Shown piece by piece: positions 8,691 through 16,986 of a stretch of 64,000 bases of DNA. Below the pieces are notes generated by a model. It was not told the DNA's origin, searched no databases, and saw nothing but the letters and a program-made list of their open reading frames with translations. Location of the stretch: NCBI GenBank assembly GCA_036379955.1, contig DASVFR010000044.1, positions 1 through 64,000 of the forward strand, given 5' to 3'. How positions within the stretch are numbered: position 1 is the first letter of the stretch; each line of letters opens with the position of its first letter. Source of the stretch: VRUE01 sp036379955 (lineage in GTDB: Bacteria > Actinomycetota > Thermoleophilia > Solirubrobacterales > 70-9). Made by a program: the position numbers and the translations under genes.

Positions 8691-9743
8691 ATGGCTCCGC
8701 CCGAACTGCCCCCCTCGATCCAGCACCGCATCGCCCGCCGGGCCTGCGGCCTGCCTCCGCGTAGGATCCGCAGGCTGCTCGGGCCACCGCCGCGGCTCGA
8801 CGGACAGGAGCTCGCGCCCGACGTCCAGATGCTGCTGCGGCTCGCGGCGCTCGAAGGCGAGTTCTCGCTGGTAGAGGGCCGCGAGGTCGAGCAGGCCCGG
8901 GCCGAGAACCGGGCCGGCGTGCCCGTGGTCTGCGGCCCGGCGCGACCGATGGCGCGAGTCGAGGAGATGGCGATCCCCGGACCGGGCGGCGAGATCCCGG
9001 CTCGCCTCTACGAAGCCCACGGCGCGCCGGCGGCGCCGGGGCCGCTGCTCGTCTACTACCACGGCGGCGGCTGGGTGGTCGGCGACCTCGAGACGCACGA
9101 CGGGTTGTGCCGGTTCCTCGCCGCCTTCGCGGGCTGCCGGGTGCTCTCCGTCGACTACCGGCTGGCGCCCGAGCACCCCTTCCCGGCTCCGGTCGAAGAC
9201 GCGGTCGCGGCCTTCTCCTGGGCGGCGGAGCACGCCGGCGAGCTCGACTCGGACCCGAACCGGATCGCGGTCGGCGGCGACAGCGCCGGCGCGAACCTCT
9301 CAGCGGCGATCTGTCTTGCCACGCGCGACCCGGGGCCGCGGCCGGCGATGCAGCTCCTCCTCTATCCGCCGACCGACATCGTCGGCGACCAGCCCTCGCG
9401 GGCGACGTTCGCCAAGGGCTTCCTGCTGACCCGCAACGACATGCGATGGTTCGAGGGCCATTACCTCCCCGACGGGTGCGCCCCCGACGACCCGCGCGTC
9501 TCGATGATGCGAGCGCCCGACCTCGCCAACCTCCCCCCCACCTACGTTGCCACCGCCGGCTTCGACCCGCTGCGCGACGAGGGCGAGGCCTACGCCGCGC
9601 GAATGAGCGAGGCGGGTTTCAAGGTCGCCCTGCGCCGCTACCCAAACCTGATCCACGGCTTCGCCAACCTGACGGCGATCAGCCCCAGTTCCCGGGCGGC
9701 GATGCTCGAGGTCGCCGGCGCCCTGCGCCTCGGCCTCGCCTGA
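8691..9743 (+). CDS. Alpha/beta hydrolase (HSL-family esterase)
   Basis: A 350-residue esterase of the hormone-sensitive-lipase family. The oxyanion motif YYHGGGW and nucleophile elbow GGDSAGAN are clear. The acid is in DPLRDEGEAYA, and the His is in NLIHGFANL. An N-terminal cap of about 100 residues contains basic residues and no signal peptide. It acts on short-chain esters in the cytoplasm; the natural substrate is unknown. It is divergent from the P450 gene and followed within 4 nt by a conserved 47-nt hairpin. Confidence 0.92.
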   Translation: MAPPELPPSIQHRIARRACGLPPRRIRRLLGPPPRLDGQELAPDVQMLLRLAALEGEFSLVEGREVEQARAENRAGVPVVCGPARPMARVEEMAIPGPGGEIPARLYEAHGAPAAPGPLLVYYHGGGWVVGDLETHDGLCRFLAAFAGCRVLSVDYRLAPEHPFPAPVEDAVAAFSWAAEHAGELDSDPNRIAVGGDSAGANLSAAICLATRDPGPRPAMQLLLYPPTDIVGDQPSRATFAKGFLLTRNDMRWFEGHYLPDGCAPDDPRVSMMRAPDLANLPPTYVATAGFDPLRDEGEAYAARMSEAGFKVALRRYPNLIHGFANLTAISPSSRAAMLEVAGALRLGLA

Positions 9744-9747
9744 GGCC

Positions 9748-9794
9748 TTCCGGTGCGCCTTATACGGGCTATAACCACATAAAGCGCACCGGAA
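9748..9794 (+). repeat. 47-nt dispersed hairpin, family B copy 1
   Basis: TTCCGGTGCGC (9748-9758) and GCGCACCGGAA (9784-9794) form a perfect 11-bp stem. A CT/AA internal loop, a 7-bp imperfect inner stem and a 7-nt loop follow, the same geometry as the family A hairpins. It begins 4 nt after the esterase stop codon. The other copy is at 36557-36603. Confidence 0.8.
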
Positions 9795-9803
9795 CCCCGT
9801 TGG

Positions 9804-9818
9804 TACCCCTGGGGGGTA
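9804..9818. promoter_or_regulatory. CsoR-type operator upstream of the csoR-like gene
   Basis: TACCCCTGGGGGGTA is a near-palindrome with the TACCCC...GGGGTA character of known copper-responsive CsoR operators. It ends 15 nt before the preferred ATG of the regulator, consistent with autorepression. Confidence 0.65.
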
Positions 9819-9833
9819 TGTAAGAATGTGGGC

Positions 9834-10142
9834 ATGACCCCAACCGGACCGGCTGACGCACAGGCTCCGCGTGGCTACAGCGCCGACAAGGACGCGGTGC
9901 TGAAGCGGCTGCGGCGGATCGAGGGGCAGGTGCGCGGAATCGAGCGGATGATCGAGGAAGACCGCTACTGCATCGACGTCGTCACCCAGGTGACCGCGAT
10001 CCAGGCGGCCCTGGACAAGGTCGGCCTGGAGCTGCTCTCCGACCACGCGGCGCACTGCGTCGCGGGGGCTGCGGACGGCAACCAGGCGGAGCTCACCGAG
10101 GAGTTGATGGGCGCAGTCAGGCGCCTCCTGAGGCGCGGCTGA
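9834..10142 (+). CDS. csoR: CsoR-type copper-sensing repressor
   Basis: A 102-residue all-helical metal-sensing repressor of the CsoR/RcnR family. Cys46, His71 and Cys75 keep the exact C-x24-H-x3-C spacing of the Cu(I) site in mycobacterial CsoR, so copper is the likely inducer. Residues LKRLRRIEGQVRGIERMIEE are the family helix 1 signature. ATG 9834 is preferred; GTG 9828 would add two residues. An operator-like palindrome lies directly upstream and another lies after the gene. No copper ATPase or chaperone is adjacent, which is unusual. Confidence 0.9.
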   Translation: MTPTGPADAQAPRGYSADKDAVLKRLRRIEGQVRGIERMIEEDRYCIDVVTQVTAIQAALDKVGLELLSDHAAHCVAGAADGNQAELTEELMGAVRRLLRRG

Positions 10143-10180
10143 GGCGCCTCGCGCTTCCATCACGCCGATCCGCGATTTGT

Positions 10181-10196
10181 ACCCCCTATAGGGGGT
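10181..10196. promoter_or_regulatory. Second CsoR-type palindrome, no gene downstream
   Basis: ACCCCCTATAGGGGGT is a perfect 16-bp palindrome, flanked as TTGT before and GAAA after. It closely resembles CsoR operators, yet the next gene reads toward it from the right, so no promoter for a copper gene is evident here. Confidence 0.5.
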
Positions 10197-10224
10197 GAAA
10201 CCCTCGGAGCGGCGGTCTAAGGCC

Positions 10225-12774
10225 CTACTCGTACTGAAGGGATTCGAGCACGTCCAGCCGCGAGGCCCGGCGCGCCGGGGCGATCGCGGCGAGCACGCCG
10301 ATCGCGGCGGCGAAGACCAGCAGCCCAAACAGCTGGCCGACCGGGTAGGAAAGCGTGAAGCCTTCGTCCTTGAGCGGCTGGGCGATCAGGGCGGCGAAGA
10401 CGAGGCCGAGCGCCATGCCGAGGATGGCGCCGATCAGGGCGGTGATCACCGCCTCGTAGCGGATCATCGTCCGCACCTGGCGGCGCGACATCCCGATCGC
10501 CCGCAGCATGCCCAGCTCGCGCCGGCGTTCGTGGATCGAGAGCGCCAGCGTGTTGGCGATCCCGAACAGGGAGACGACGATCGCCAGCAGCAGCAGCGCG
10601 TAGACGAGGTTGACCAGCTGGTCGACCTGTTCTTCGCGGCTTTCCTTCAGTTCCTGCTGGTTGAGGACTTCGGCGACCGGGAAGGCCGCTTCCACCCCTT
10701 TTGTGAGGATCGCCTGGACCTCGGCTTGGTCGGCCCCCGGCGCGACCTGGACGAAGTCGATCGTGTCCTGGGTCTGGCCGAACTCGCGCGCCATCGACGC
10801 CTGGTCGATCAGCACGCTGCCGAAGACGCCGAGCTTGGAGGCGAACTCGCCGACGACTTCGAAGCTCGGCAGGTGCCGGGTCTGACTGAGCAGGCGGAAG
10901 CGGTCCCCCAGCTCGAGGCCGTGTTCGGAGGCGAACCCGTCGGAGACGATCGCCTGGCCCGCGCGCAGGCCACGCAGCGCCGCCGGCCCGCCTTTCTTCC
11001 ATTCGATCTGGACCGTCTTTTCGACGTCGCGGCTGGCCGCCGAGACCCGCACGCCGGCGCCCGTGGGGAGCAGCTTCGCCTGCTCGGCGCGGATCGTGGC
11101 GACGGCGCTCACGCCGGGCACCTTGCGGGCCGCCCGCGCCGCGCCGGCCGGGATCGGCGAGAAGCCGTCGCTGTTCTGGATCACGAGGCCGCCGGCGAAG
11201 TTTTCGTCGACCACCTGGGCGACCGAGCTCTTCAGGCCGGCGGCGAAGACGGTGACGAAGGCGACCACGGTGAGGCCGATCATCAGCGCCGCCGCGGTGA
11301 CGGCGGTGCGGCTCGGGTTGCGCTGGGCGTTCTCGCGGGCGAGGCGGCCGAGCAGGCGCCGCAGGCGCTCCAGCGGCCAGCCGGCGACGGTCGCCAGCGG
11401 TCCGACGAGGCGCGGGCTGAAGAGCGAGACGGCGAAGACCATGGCGACCGCGCCGCCGCCGATCAGGCCTGCCGCGGTGCCGGCGGCGGCGCTGCCGAAG
11501 AGGCCGATGAGGATCATCGCCAGGCCGGCGACGCCGACCAGCAGCGAGGCCACCGCTCCGAGTAGGCGGCGCCGGCGGCTGGGCTCCGGCACGGCGACGC
11601 GCAAGGCCGCGAGCGGCGGCACCCGGGTCGAGCGGATCGCCGGGACGAGGGCAGCGAGGACGGTGACGACGACCCCGACCAGCAGCGAGACGACGACCGT
11701 GCGCGACTCCAGCACCAGGGAGGTCGTCGGCAGGTCGACTTCGAACGCTTCGAGCAGGGCGTTGAGCAGCATCGCGATTAGGAAACCGCCGCCGATGCCG
11801 AGCACGGCGCCGATCAGCCCGACGGCGAAGGCTTCGGCGACGACGTCGACGAGGATCTGGCGGCGCGAGGCACCGAGGGTGCGCAGCAGGCCGAACTCCG
11901 AGATCCGCTGGGCGACGGTGATCGAGAAGGTGTTGAAGATCAGGAAGGAGCCGACGAGGATCGCGATGAAGGCGAAGACGAGCAGGAAGATGCGCAGGAA
12001 GGTGAGGTTTTCGCGGATTTCTTCCGAGCCGCGGTCGGCGTTTTCCTGCGCGGTCTCGACCCGAACGCCGGGCGGCATCTCGCGGGCGATCCGATTCTTC
12101 AGCGCGCTCGCCGGGACGCCCTTGCGGGCGGCGACCGAGATCTGGTCGAAGCGACCGACCTTGTGGGTGAGGTGCTGCGCGACCGGCAGCGTCACCTGGG
12201 CAATGCTGGCGCCGCCGAAGGAGGCGCCGCCGAGCCGCGTGAAGCCGACGAGGTCGAAGGAGCGGGCGCTGCCCTGGCCGATCAGCCTGATCGCTTCGCC
12301 CAGCTCCAGCCCGGAGGCTTCGGCGGCGGCCTTGTCGAGCGAGGCTTCGGTCGGCCCGCGCGGCTGGTGCCCCTCGATATAGGTGAGTGACTCGAGCCCG
12401 TCGGGCAGGCCCGAGGAGATGAACTTGGGCGCGAATTTGTTGCCGATCTTGTTGCCTTCGGCGTCGAAGAAGCCGCCCGGGGTGAAGATCGCGCCCGCCG
12501 CCAGCCGCACCCCGGGCGTCCGCTGCACGCGCGGTAGCAGCGAGGCGGAAACCGTCGGGATTTCGCCGTTTTCCTGTTTGACCGGGTTCTCGGCGCTGAT
12601 CACGACGCTCGTCCCCTTCAGCGACTCGCCGAAGATTTCGTCGAAGGCGGCGAAGATCGTGTCGGTGAGGACGTAGGAGCCGGCGACGAAGGCGACCCCG
12701 ACGACGACGGCGAAGGTGGTCGCGAAGGCCCGCGCCTTGCGCGCCCAGAGGCTCTTGAGAGCGAGCCTAGTCAA
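10225..12774 (-). CDS. ABC transporter permease, MacB/FtsX family
   Basis: An 849-residue inner-membrane protein with two repeats of the FtsX module. It has an N-terminal TM (residues 15-35) and a large extracytoplasmic domain, a TM cluster near 255-400, a second TM and extracytoplasmic domain, and a final three-TM FtsX block near 720-840. The LLRTLGASRRQI and MLRAIGMSRRQV coupling motifs mark the two modules. Such permeases drive mechanotransmission, lipoprotein or peptide export with a LolD/MacB-type ATPase. The start overlaps the end of that ATPase gene by 8 nt. The transported substrate is unknown. Confidence 0.9.
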   Translation of the reverse strand: MTRLALKSLWARKARAFATTFAVVVGVAFVAGSYVLTDTIFAAFDEIFGESLKGTSVVISAENPVKQENGEIPTVSASLLPRVQRTPGVRLAAGAIFTPGGFFDAEGNKIGNKFAPKFISSGLPDGLESLTYIEGHQPRGPTEASLDKAAAEASGLELGEAIRLIGQGSARSFDLVGFTRLGGASFGGASIAQVTLPVAQHLTHKVGRFDQISVAARKGVPASALKNRIAREMPPGVRVETAQENADRGSEEIRENLTFLRIFLLVFAFIAILVGSFLIFNTFSITVAQRISEFGLLRTLGASRRQILVDVVAEAFAVGLIGAVLGIGGGFLIAMLLNALLEAFEVDLPTTSLVLESRTVVVSLLVGVVVTVLAALVPAIRSTRVPPLAALRVAVPEPSRRRRLLGAVASLLVGVAGLAMILIGLFGSAAAGTAAGLIGGGAVAMVFAVSLFSPRLVGPLATVAGWPLERLRRLLGRLARENAQRNPSRTAVTAAALMIGLTVVAFVTVFAAGLKSSVAQVVDENFAGGLVIQNSDGFSPIPAGAARAARKVPGVSAVATIRAEQAKLLPTGAGVRVSAASRDVEKTVQIEWKKGGPAALRGLRAGQAIVSDGFASEHGLELGDRFRLLSQTRHLPSFEVVGEFASKLGVFGSVLIDQASMAREFGQTQDTIDFVQVAPGADQAEVQAILTKGVEAAFPVAEVLNQQELKESREEQVDQLVNLVYALLLLAIVVSLFGIANTLALSIHERRRELGMLRAIGMSRRQVRTMIRYEAVITALIGAILGMALGLVFAALIAQPLKDEGFTLSYPVGQLFGLLVFAAAIGVLAAIAPARRASRLDVLESLQYE

Positions 12775-13507
12775 TCCGCTTTTGCAGCTCGATCACCTCG
12801 TCGGTCGAGCCGGGCGCGTCGTCGTGGACTATGCGACCGTCGCGCAGCGTGATCAGCCGGTCGGCGTGCGAGGCGGCGGCGGGATCGTGGGTCACCATGA
12901 TCACGGTCTGGCCGAACTCGTCGACGGCCTGCCGCAGCAGGCTGAGCACGTCGGCTCCCGCCTTCGAGTCGAGGTTGCCGGTCGGCTCGTCGGCGAAGAC
13001 GACGGCGGGCTTGGGCAGCAGGGCGCGGGCGACGGCGACGCGCTGCTGCTGGCCGCCGGAGAGCTCGGCTGGCCGGTGGGTGCGACGGTCCTCCAGGCCC
13101 ACCGTGCGGATCAGCTGCTTGAGCCACTCGGCATCGGGCTTGCGGCCGGCGATCGAGAGCGGCAGCGTCAGGTTCTCCTCGGCGGTAAGGACGGGCAGCA
13201 GGTTGAAGAACTGAAAGACGAAGCCGAGCTTGTCGCGGCGCAGCCTGGTCAGCGCGGCGTCGTCGAGGCCGGTGATCTCCTGACCGTCGAGCACGATCGT
13301 CCCCGCAGTCGGCCGGTCGAGGCCGGCGAGGATGTGCATCAGGGTCGACTTGCCGGACCCCGAGGGGCCCATGATCGCGGTGAAGCGGCCGCGCTCGAAT
13401 CCGGTCGTGACGTCGACGAGAGCGTCGACCGCCGCGGCGCCCTCGCCGTAGCGGCGGGAGACGCCGTTGGCCTCGACCACCTGGCCGTTGGAGCCGATCA
13501 CGACCAT
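12767..13507 (-). CDS. ABC transporter ATP-binding protein (MacB/LolD type)
   Basis: A 246-residue ATPase. Walker A is GPSGSGKS, the Q-loop is FVFQFFNLLP, the signature is LSGGQQQRVAVARAL, Walker B is AVVFADEPTGNLD, and the switch His is in VTHD. DEPTGNLDS is typical for the MacB/LolD/FtsE subclass, matching the downstream FtsX permease it overlaps. The ATG at 13507 starts a normal ABC beta-strand. The frame stays open far upstream to 14377, but that part is antisense to the HAD phosphatase gene and was excluded. Confidence 0.94.
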   Translation of the reverse strand: MVVIGSNGQVVEANGVSRRYGEGAAAVDALVDVTTGFERGRFTAIMGPSGSGKSTLMHILAGLDRPTAGTIVLDGQEITGLDDAALTRLRRDKLGFVFQFFNLLPVLTAEENLTLPLSIAGRKPDAEWLKQLIRTVGLEDRRTHRPAELSGGQQQRVAVARALLPKPAVVFADEPTGNLDSKAGADVLSLLRQAVDEFGQTVIMVTHDPAAASHADRLITLRDGRIVHDDAPGSTDEVIELQKRID

Positions 13508-13576
13508 CACCGTATCGGGCCGCGTGGCTAGGCAAGGCTCGACCGGAGCCGAGCGACTAGCCTCCGCCCCCAAGGG

Positions 13577-14362
13577 ATGGCGCTTGCTGACGACTTCGAC
13601 GGCTTCCTGATCGACCTCGACGGCGTGGTCTGGATCGGGAAAGAGCTCCTGCCCGGGGCGCGCGAGGCGCTGCGCAGCCTGATCGGAGCCGGTAAGGAGG
13701 TCGTCTTCGTCACCAACAACCCGGGGCGCTCGCCCGCCACCTACCAGTCGCGCCTGCGCGACCGCGACGTTCCGGTCGCCGACGGCCACGTGGTCACGGC
13801 TGGGGTGGTGACGGCGCGCCTGGCGGCCGAAAGGGCGGGGGCCGGCGGCAAGGCCTTCGTCGCCGGGGCGCCAGGACTGAAGTCGGCCGCCTCCGCGGCC
13901 GGGCTCGAGCTGCTCGAGGGGGACGCCGGGCGGGAGGCCGACGTCGTGCTCGTCTCCGGGCACGCCGAGTTCGACTACGCGGAGCTGCTGACCGCGACCT
14001 TGGCGCTGCAGCGTGGCGCGGCCCTGTTCGCCACCAGCCGCGACCCGAACCTGCCGATGCCCGACGGCCTCTGGCCGGGAACCGGGGCCGTGCTGGCCGC
14101 CGTGGAGACCGCCTCGGGCGCGCGAGCCGAGATCGGCGGCAAGCCCGAGCGCCATCTCTTCGAGGCGGCGCGCGAGCTGATCGGCGACGCAGAGCGCGTG
14201 GCGATGATCGGCGACCGGCTCGCCTCCGACATCGTCGGCGGCCACGGCGCCGGCCTGAAGACGATCTTCGTGCTCAGCGGCGCCGACTCGCTCGAGGACG
14301 CCGCCGGCGCCGACCCGGCGCCCGACTTCGTCATCGAGGACCTCTCGGGGCTCCTCGAGTAG
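13577..14362 (+). CDS. HAD-IIA family phosphatase (NagD/4-nitrophenylphosphatase-like)
   Basis: A 261-residue haloacid-dehalogenase hydrolase. Motif I is LIDLDGVVW, with Asp nucleophile and general acid. Motif II is FVTNNPGRS, the Lys is in GKPERHLF, and motif IV is MIGDRLASDIVGG. The C2-type cap between motifs II and III fits subfamily IIA. It dephosphorylates small metabolites in the cytoplasm; the substrate cannot be assigned. The start ATG at 13577 sits 69 nt from the divergent ABC ATPase. A stable hairpin follows 10 nt after the stop. Confidence 0.9.
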   Translation: MALADDFDGFLIDLDGVVWIGKELLPGAREALRSLIGAGKEVVFVTNNPGRSPATYQSRLRDRDVPVADGHVVTAGVVTARLAAERAGAGGKAFVAGAPGLKSAASAAGLELLEGDAGREADVVLVSGHAEFDYAELLTATLALQRGAALFATSRDPNLPMPDGLWPGTGAVLAAVETASGARAEIGGKPERHLFEAARELIGDAERVAMIGDRLASDIVGGHGAGLKTIFVLSGADSLEDAAGADPAPDFVIEDLSGLLE

Positions 14363-14372
14363 CAGTGAGCGA

Positions 14373-14420
14373 CCCAATCGTCACGGTGATCGCCGGTCGT
14401 TCGAGTCCGTGGCGATTGGG
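14373..14420 (+). terminator. Stem-loop after the HAD gene
   Basis: CCCAATCGTCACGG (14373-14386) pairs with CCGTGGCGATTGGG (14407-14420), 14 bp with one G-T wobble, around a 20-nt loop. Size and position match the dispersed 47-nt hairpins but the sequence is unrelated. Its presence argues that the following MFS gene starts at 14442, not at the GTG inside the hairpin. Confidence 0.55.
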
Positions 14421-14441
14421 GCGCGAACCAGGGGTGGTTCT

Positions 14442-15620
14442 GTGAGCGAGGAGGCCCCGCCCTCGGTGCCGCGCCCCGGCGTCGCCTTCGCCGGGGTGTT
14501 CGTCGTCACCTTCCTCGGCCTGGTGGCCGTCGGCGCGGTGCTGCCCGTGCTGCCGCGCTACATCCACGGCCCGCTCGACGCCGGCGACGTCGCGGTCGGC
14601 GTGGTGATCGGCTCCTACGCGGTCACCGGCCTGCTGCTGCGCCCCTTCGCGGGCCGTCTCGCCGACCACAGGGGGCGCAAGCCGACGGTGCTGCTCGGCT
14701 CGATCCTGGTCGCGCTCGGCGGGTTCATCTACCTGGTGCCGCTGGGGGTGCCGGGACTGATCGCGGCGCGGCTGGTGCTGGGCGCCGGCGAGGGCACGGT
14801 CTTCACCGCGAGCTCTGCCTGGGTCGTCGACCTGGCCCCGCTCGGGCGCCGCGGAAGGGTCATCGGCCTCTACGGCCTCTCGGTCTGGGCCGGGCTCAGC
14901 GTCGGCCCGCTGATCGGCGAGCTGATCCTGCACAGCGCCGGCTACACGGCAGTCTGGTTCTTCGCCGGGGCGGCGCCGCTGCTGGGAGCGCTGATCGCGA
15001 CGCGGCTGCCGGACCCCTTCCACGCGGCGCCCAAGGTGGACGAACACCAGGCGCTGATCGAGCGCGAGGCGGTCCGCCCCGGCGCGGCGCTGGCACTGAG
15101 CTCGATCGGCTACGCGACGGTGGCGGCTTTCGTCGTCCTGCACCTCGACGCGCGCGGGGTCGGGCACGGCGCCGCCGTCTTCGGCGCCTTCGCGACGATG
15201 GTCGTGCTGACGCGGCTGGTCGGCGGCGACCTCCCGGACCGGGTCGGGCCGGTCCGGGTCGCGATCGTCGCCGCCGTGGTCGAGGCGGTCGGGCTGACGA
15301 CGATCGGCCTCGCCTACAGCCTGCCCGTGGCGGTGGTCGGGGCACTGGCGATGGGCGCCGCCTTCTCGCTGCTCTACCCGTCGCTCTCCCTGATCGTGGT
15401 GGGCCGTGTGCCCGACACGCGGCGGGGGGCGGCGCTCGGCACCTTCACGGCGTTCTTCGACGCCGGCGTCGGCCTCGGCGCGCCGCTGGCCGGTCTGGTC
15501 GCGGCGCTGAGCAGCTACGAGGGCGCCTTCGTCACCGCCGCCGCGCTGGCCCTCGTCTCGGCGACGACGATCGCCCTCGTGATCGCACCGCGCGCCCGTC
15601 CCGCCTTCGCCACCCGCTGA
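14442..15620 (+). CDS. MFS transporter
   Basis: About 392 residues with twelve predicted membrane helices, a major-facilitator antiporter or efflux protein. The loop 2-3 motif appears as GRLADHRGRKPTVLLGS, and motif C-like glycine-rich helix 5 as GLYGLSVWAGLSVGPLIGE. A second half begins near residue 200. Substrate is unknown; the family includes drug and sugar exporters. GTG 14442 is preferred because an upstream in-frame GTG (14409) lies inside a hairpin. A conserved 47-nt hairpin follows 17 nt after the stop, between this gene and a convergent thioesterase. Confidence 0.88.
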   Translation: MSEEAPPSVPRPGVAFAGVFVVTFLGLVAVGAVLPVLPRYIHGPLDAGDVAVGVVIGSYAVTGLLLRPFAGRLADHRGRKPTVLLGSILVALGGFIYLVPLGVPGLIAARLVLGAGEGTVFTASSAWVVDLAPLGRRGRVIGLYGLSVWAGLSVGPLIGELILHSAGYTAVWFFAGAAPLLGALIATRLPDPFHAAPKVDEHQALIEREAVRPGAALALSSIGYATVAAFVVLHLDARGVGHGAAVFGAFATMVVLTRLVGGDLPDRVGPVRVAIVAAVVEAVGLTTIGLAYSLPVAVVGALAMGAAFSLLYPSLSLIVVGRVPDTRRGAALGTFTAFFDAGVGLGAPLAGLVAALSSYEGAFVTAAALALVSATTIALVIAPRARPAFATR

Positions 15621-15637
15621 CCCCCCGGCCGACTCCC

Positions 15638-15684
15638 GGGTGCAACGCGTTCTACATGCAATGGATGTAGAAAACGTTGCACCC
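15638..15684 (+). repeat. 47-nt dispersed hairpin, family A copy 2
   Basis: Arms GGGTGCAACG and CGTTGCACCC enclose a perfect inner stem TTCTACAT/ATGTAGAA and a 7-nt loop. It is the best-paired family A copy. It lies between the ends of two convergent genes. Confidence 0.85.
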
Positions 15685-15695
15685 CGGCGGGCGGG

Positions 15696-16481
15696 TCAGC
15701 GCTGGGCGATGAGGAGGGACTGGGCGGCGCGGCCGATGCGGCCGCGCTCGTCGTGGAGGACCGACTCGGCGGTGCCGATGCCGCTCGGCTGGGGTCGGGT
15801 GATCGCGTCGACGCAGACCCACTCGCCGGCGGGCATGCGCTCGAAGTGGACGGTGAGGTCGACGTTGACGAAGACGAACTCGCGGAAGTCGAGGACGGCG
15901 CTGATGCCGTTGCCGACGTCGGCCGCGATCAGGGCGCGCTGCAGAGGCGTCGGCTCCTCGCCCGCGACAAGCGGATGCCGCATCCGCATCCAGACCGTCG
16001 CCGGCCCCGGCTCGAGGAAGGCACCGGCAACCGCCTTCCACTCCATCGCCGACTGATAACCGACGTCGTGTCCGGTGGGGAAGAACTCCGGCGTCCAACC
16101 TTCCTCCGGTCCCTGCGGCGGGGGTGACACGTCAACCGCCTCCGCCGGCAGGTCGAGCTCGGAGACCCGTAGCAGCCAGGCCGTCGCCCGCATCAGCTCC
16201 CCGGCCTCCCCCGCCAAGGAGGCCTCGACCAGCTGCACCCTCCTCCCCGGCCGCAGCACCCGCGACTCGACCCGCACCTCCCCAATCGGCACCGGCCGCA
16301 AGATCTCGAAGACGATCCGTCCCACCTGGAACTCGTCGGACCCGACAAGCTTCTCTATCTCACGCCCGAGCAACGCCGAAGGCGGCCCCGCATGCTGCGC
16401 CCCCGGGTCCCAAGGCCCCCGCGTAAGCTCACTGGCCAGGTAGCTGCTGTCGCCGCTCCGGGCATAGAACGCTTCGTCCAT
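15696..16481 (-). CDS. Acyl-CoA thioesterase family protein (double hotdog)
   Basis: A 261-residue protein resembling actinobacterial TesB-like thioesterases. The first hotdog has GPWDPGAQHAGPPSALLGRE and IVFEILRPVPIGEVRVESRV; the second has RALIAADVGNGISAVLDF and VNVDLTVHFERMPAGEWV. These enzymes hydrolyse acyl-CoA to fatty acid and CoA in the cytoplasm. ATG 16481 is chosen because it begins the conserved region; the frame extends to 16559 through a large palindrome and is not credible there. Divergent from msrB. Confidence 0.85.
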   Translation of the reverse strand: MDEAFYARSGDSSYLASELTRGPWDPGAQHAGPPSALLGREIEKLVGSDEFQVGRIVFEILRPVPIGEVRVESRVLRPGRRVQLVEASLAGEAGELMRATAWLLRVSELDLPAEAVDVSPPPQGPEEGWTPEFFPTGHDVGYQSAMEWKAVAGAFLEPGPATVWMRMRHPLVAGEEPTPLQRALIAADVGNGISAVLDFREFVFVNVDLTVHFERMPAGEWVCVDAITRPQPSGIGTAESVLHDERGRIGRAAQSLLIAQR

Positions 16482-16496
16482 CGCGGCGCATCGTAT

Positions 16497-16564
16497 GGGC
16501 GGTGAGGGGTAGCTCGCCGGACACTCAGCGCGAAGCGCGTCCGCCGAGCTACCCCTCACCGCCC
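16497..16564. repeat. Perfect 20-bp inverted repeat between divergent genes
   Basis: The arm at 16497-16516 (GGGCGGTGAGGGGTAGCTCG) is exactly complementary to 16545-16564. The 28-nt spacer holds further GGAC/GTCC and GCGC/GCGC pairs, so nearly all 68 nt could form one hairpin or cruciform. It ends 14 nt before the msrB ATG and fills the only space for both promoters. Confidence 0.85.
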
Positions 16565-16578
16565 TCTACCCTCTCCCT

Positions 16579-16986
16579 ATGGAGAAAGTGAAGAAGACCG
16601 ACCAGGAGTGGCGAGAGCAGCTGACCCCCGAGCAGTACGAGGTAACCCGCAAGGCCGGCACCGAGCGGGCCTTCACCGGACCGTACTGGGACGAGAAAAC
16701 CGAGGGGATGTACCACTGCGTGTGCTGCGGCGCCGAGCTGTTCTCCTCGGATACGAAGTTCGACTCCGGCACCGGCTGGCCCAGCTTCACCGAGCCCGCC
16801 AACCTCGAGCACGTCGAGCTACGGCCCGACAACAGCCTCTTCATGCGCCGCACCGAGGTCGTCTGCAAGCACTGCGACGCCCACCTCGGGCACGTCTTCG
16901 AGGACGGCCCGGCCGCGCGCGGCGGCCAGCGCTACTGCATCAACGGCTGCGCGCTGGAGCTGCGGCCCGCGGCCGAGGACGACTAG
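16579..16986 (+). CDS. msrB: Peptide-methionine (R)-S-oxide reductase
   Basis: A 135-residue stand-alone MsrB that repairs methionine-R-sulfoxide in proteins. GTGWPSF, HLGHVFEDGP and RYCINGCALEL carry the active-site Trp, His and catalytic Cys. Two CxxC pairs (CVCC and CKHC) supply the structural zinc. Length is typical. The gene follows a large inverted repeat and its stop overlaps the convergent response-regulator gene by 4 nt. No msrA is nearby. Confidence 0.96.
   Translation: MEKVKKTDQEWREQLTPEQYEVTRKAGTERAFTGPYWDEKTEGMYHCVCCGAELFSSDTKFDSGTGWPSFTEPANLEHVELRPDNSLFMRRTEVVCKHCDAHLGHVFEDGPAARGGQRYCINGCALELRPAAEDD

Noticed and set aside
12767..14377. A 536-residue version of the ABC ATPase
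   Set aside because: The upstream half is antisense to the HAD phosphatase gene and has no family features. ATG 13507 starts a complete ABC protein.
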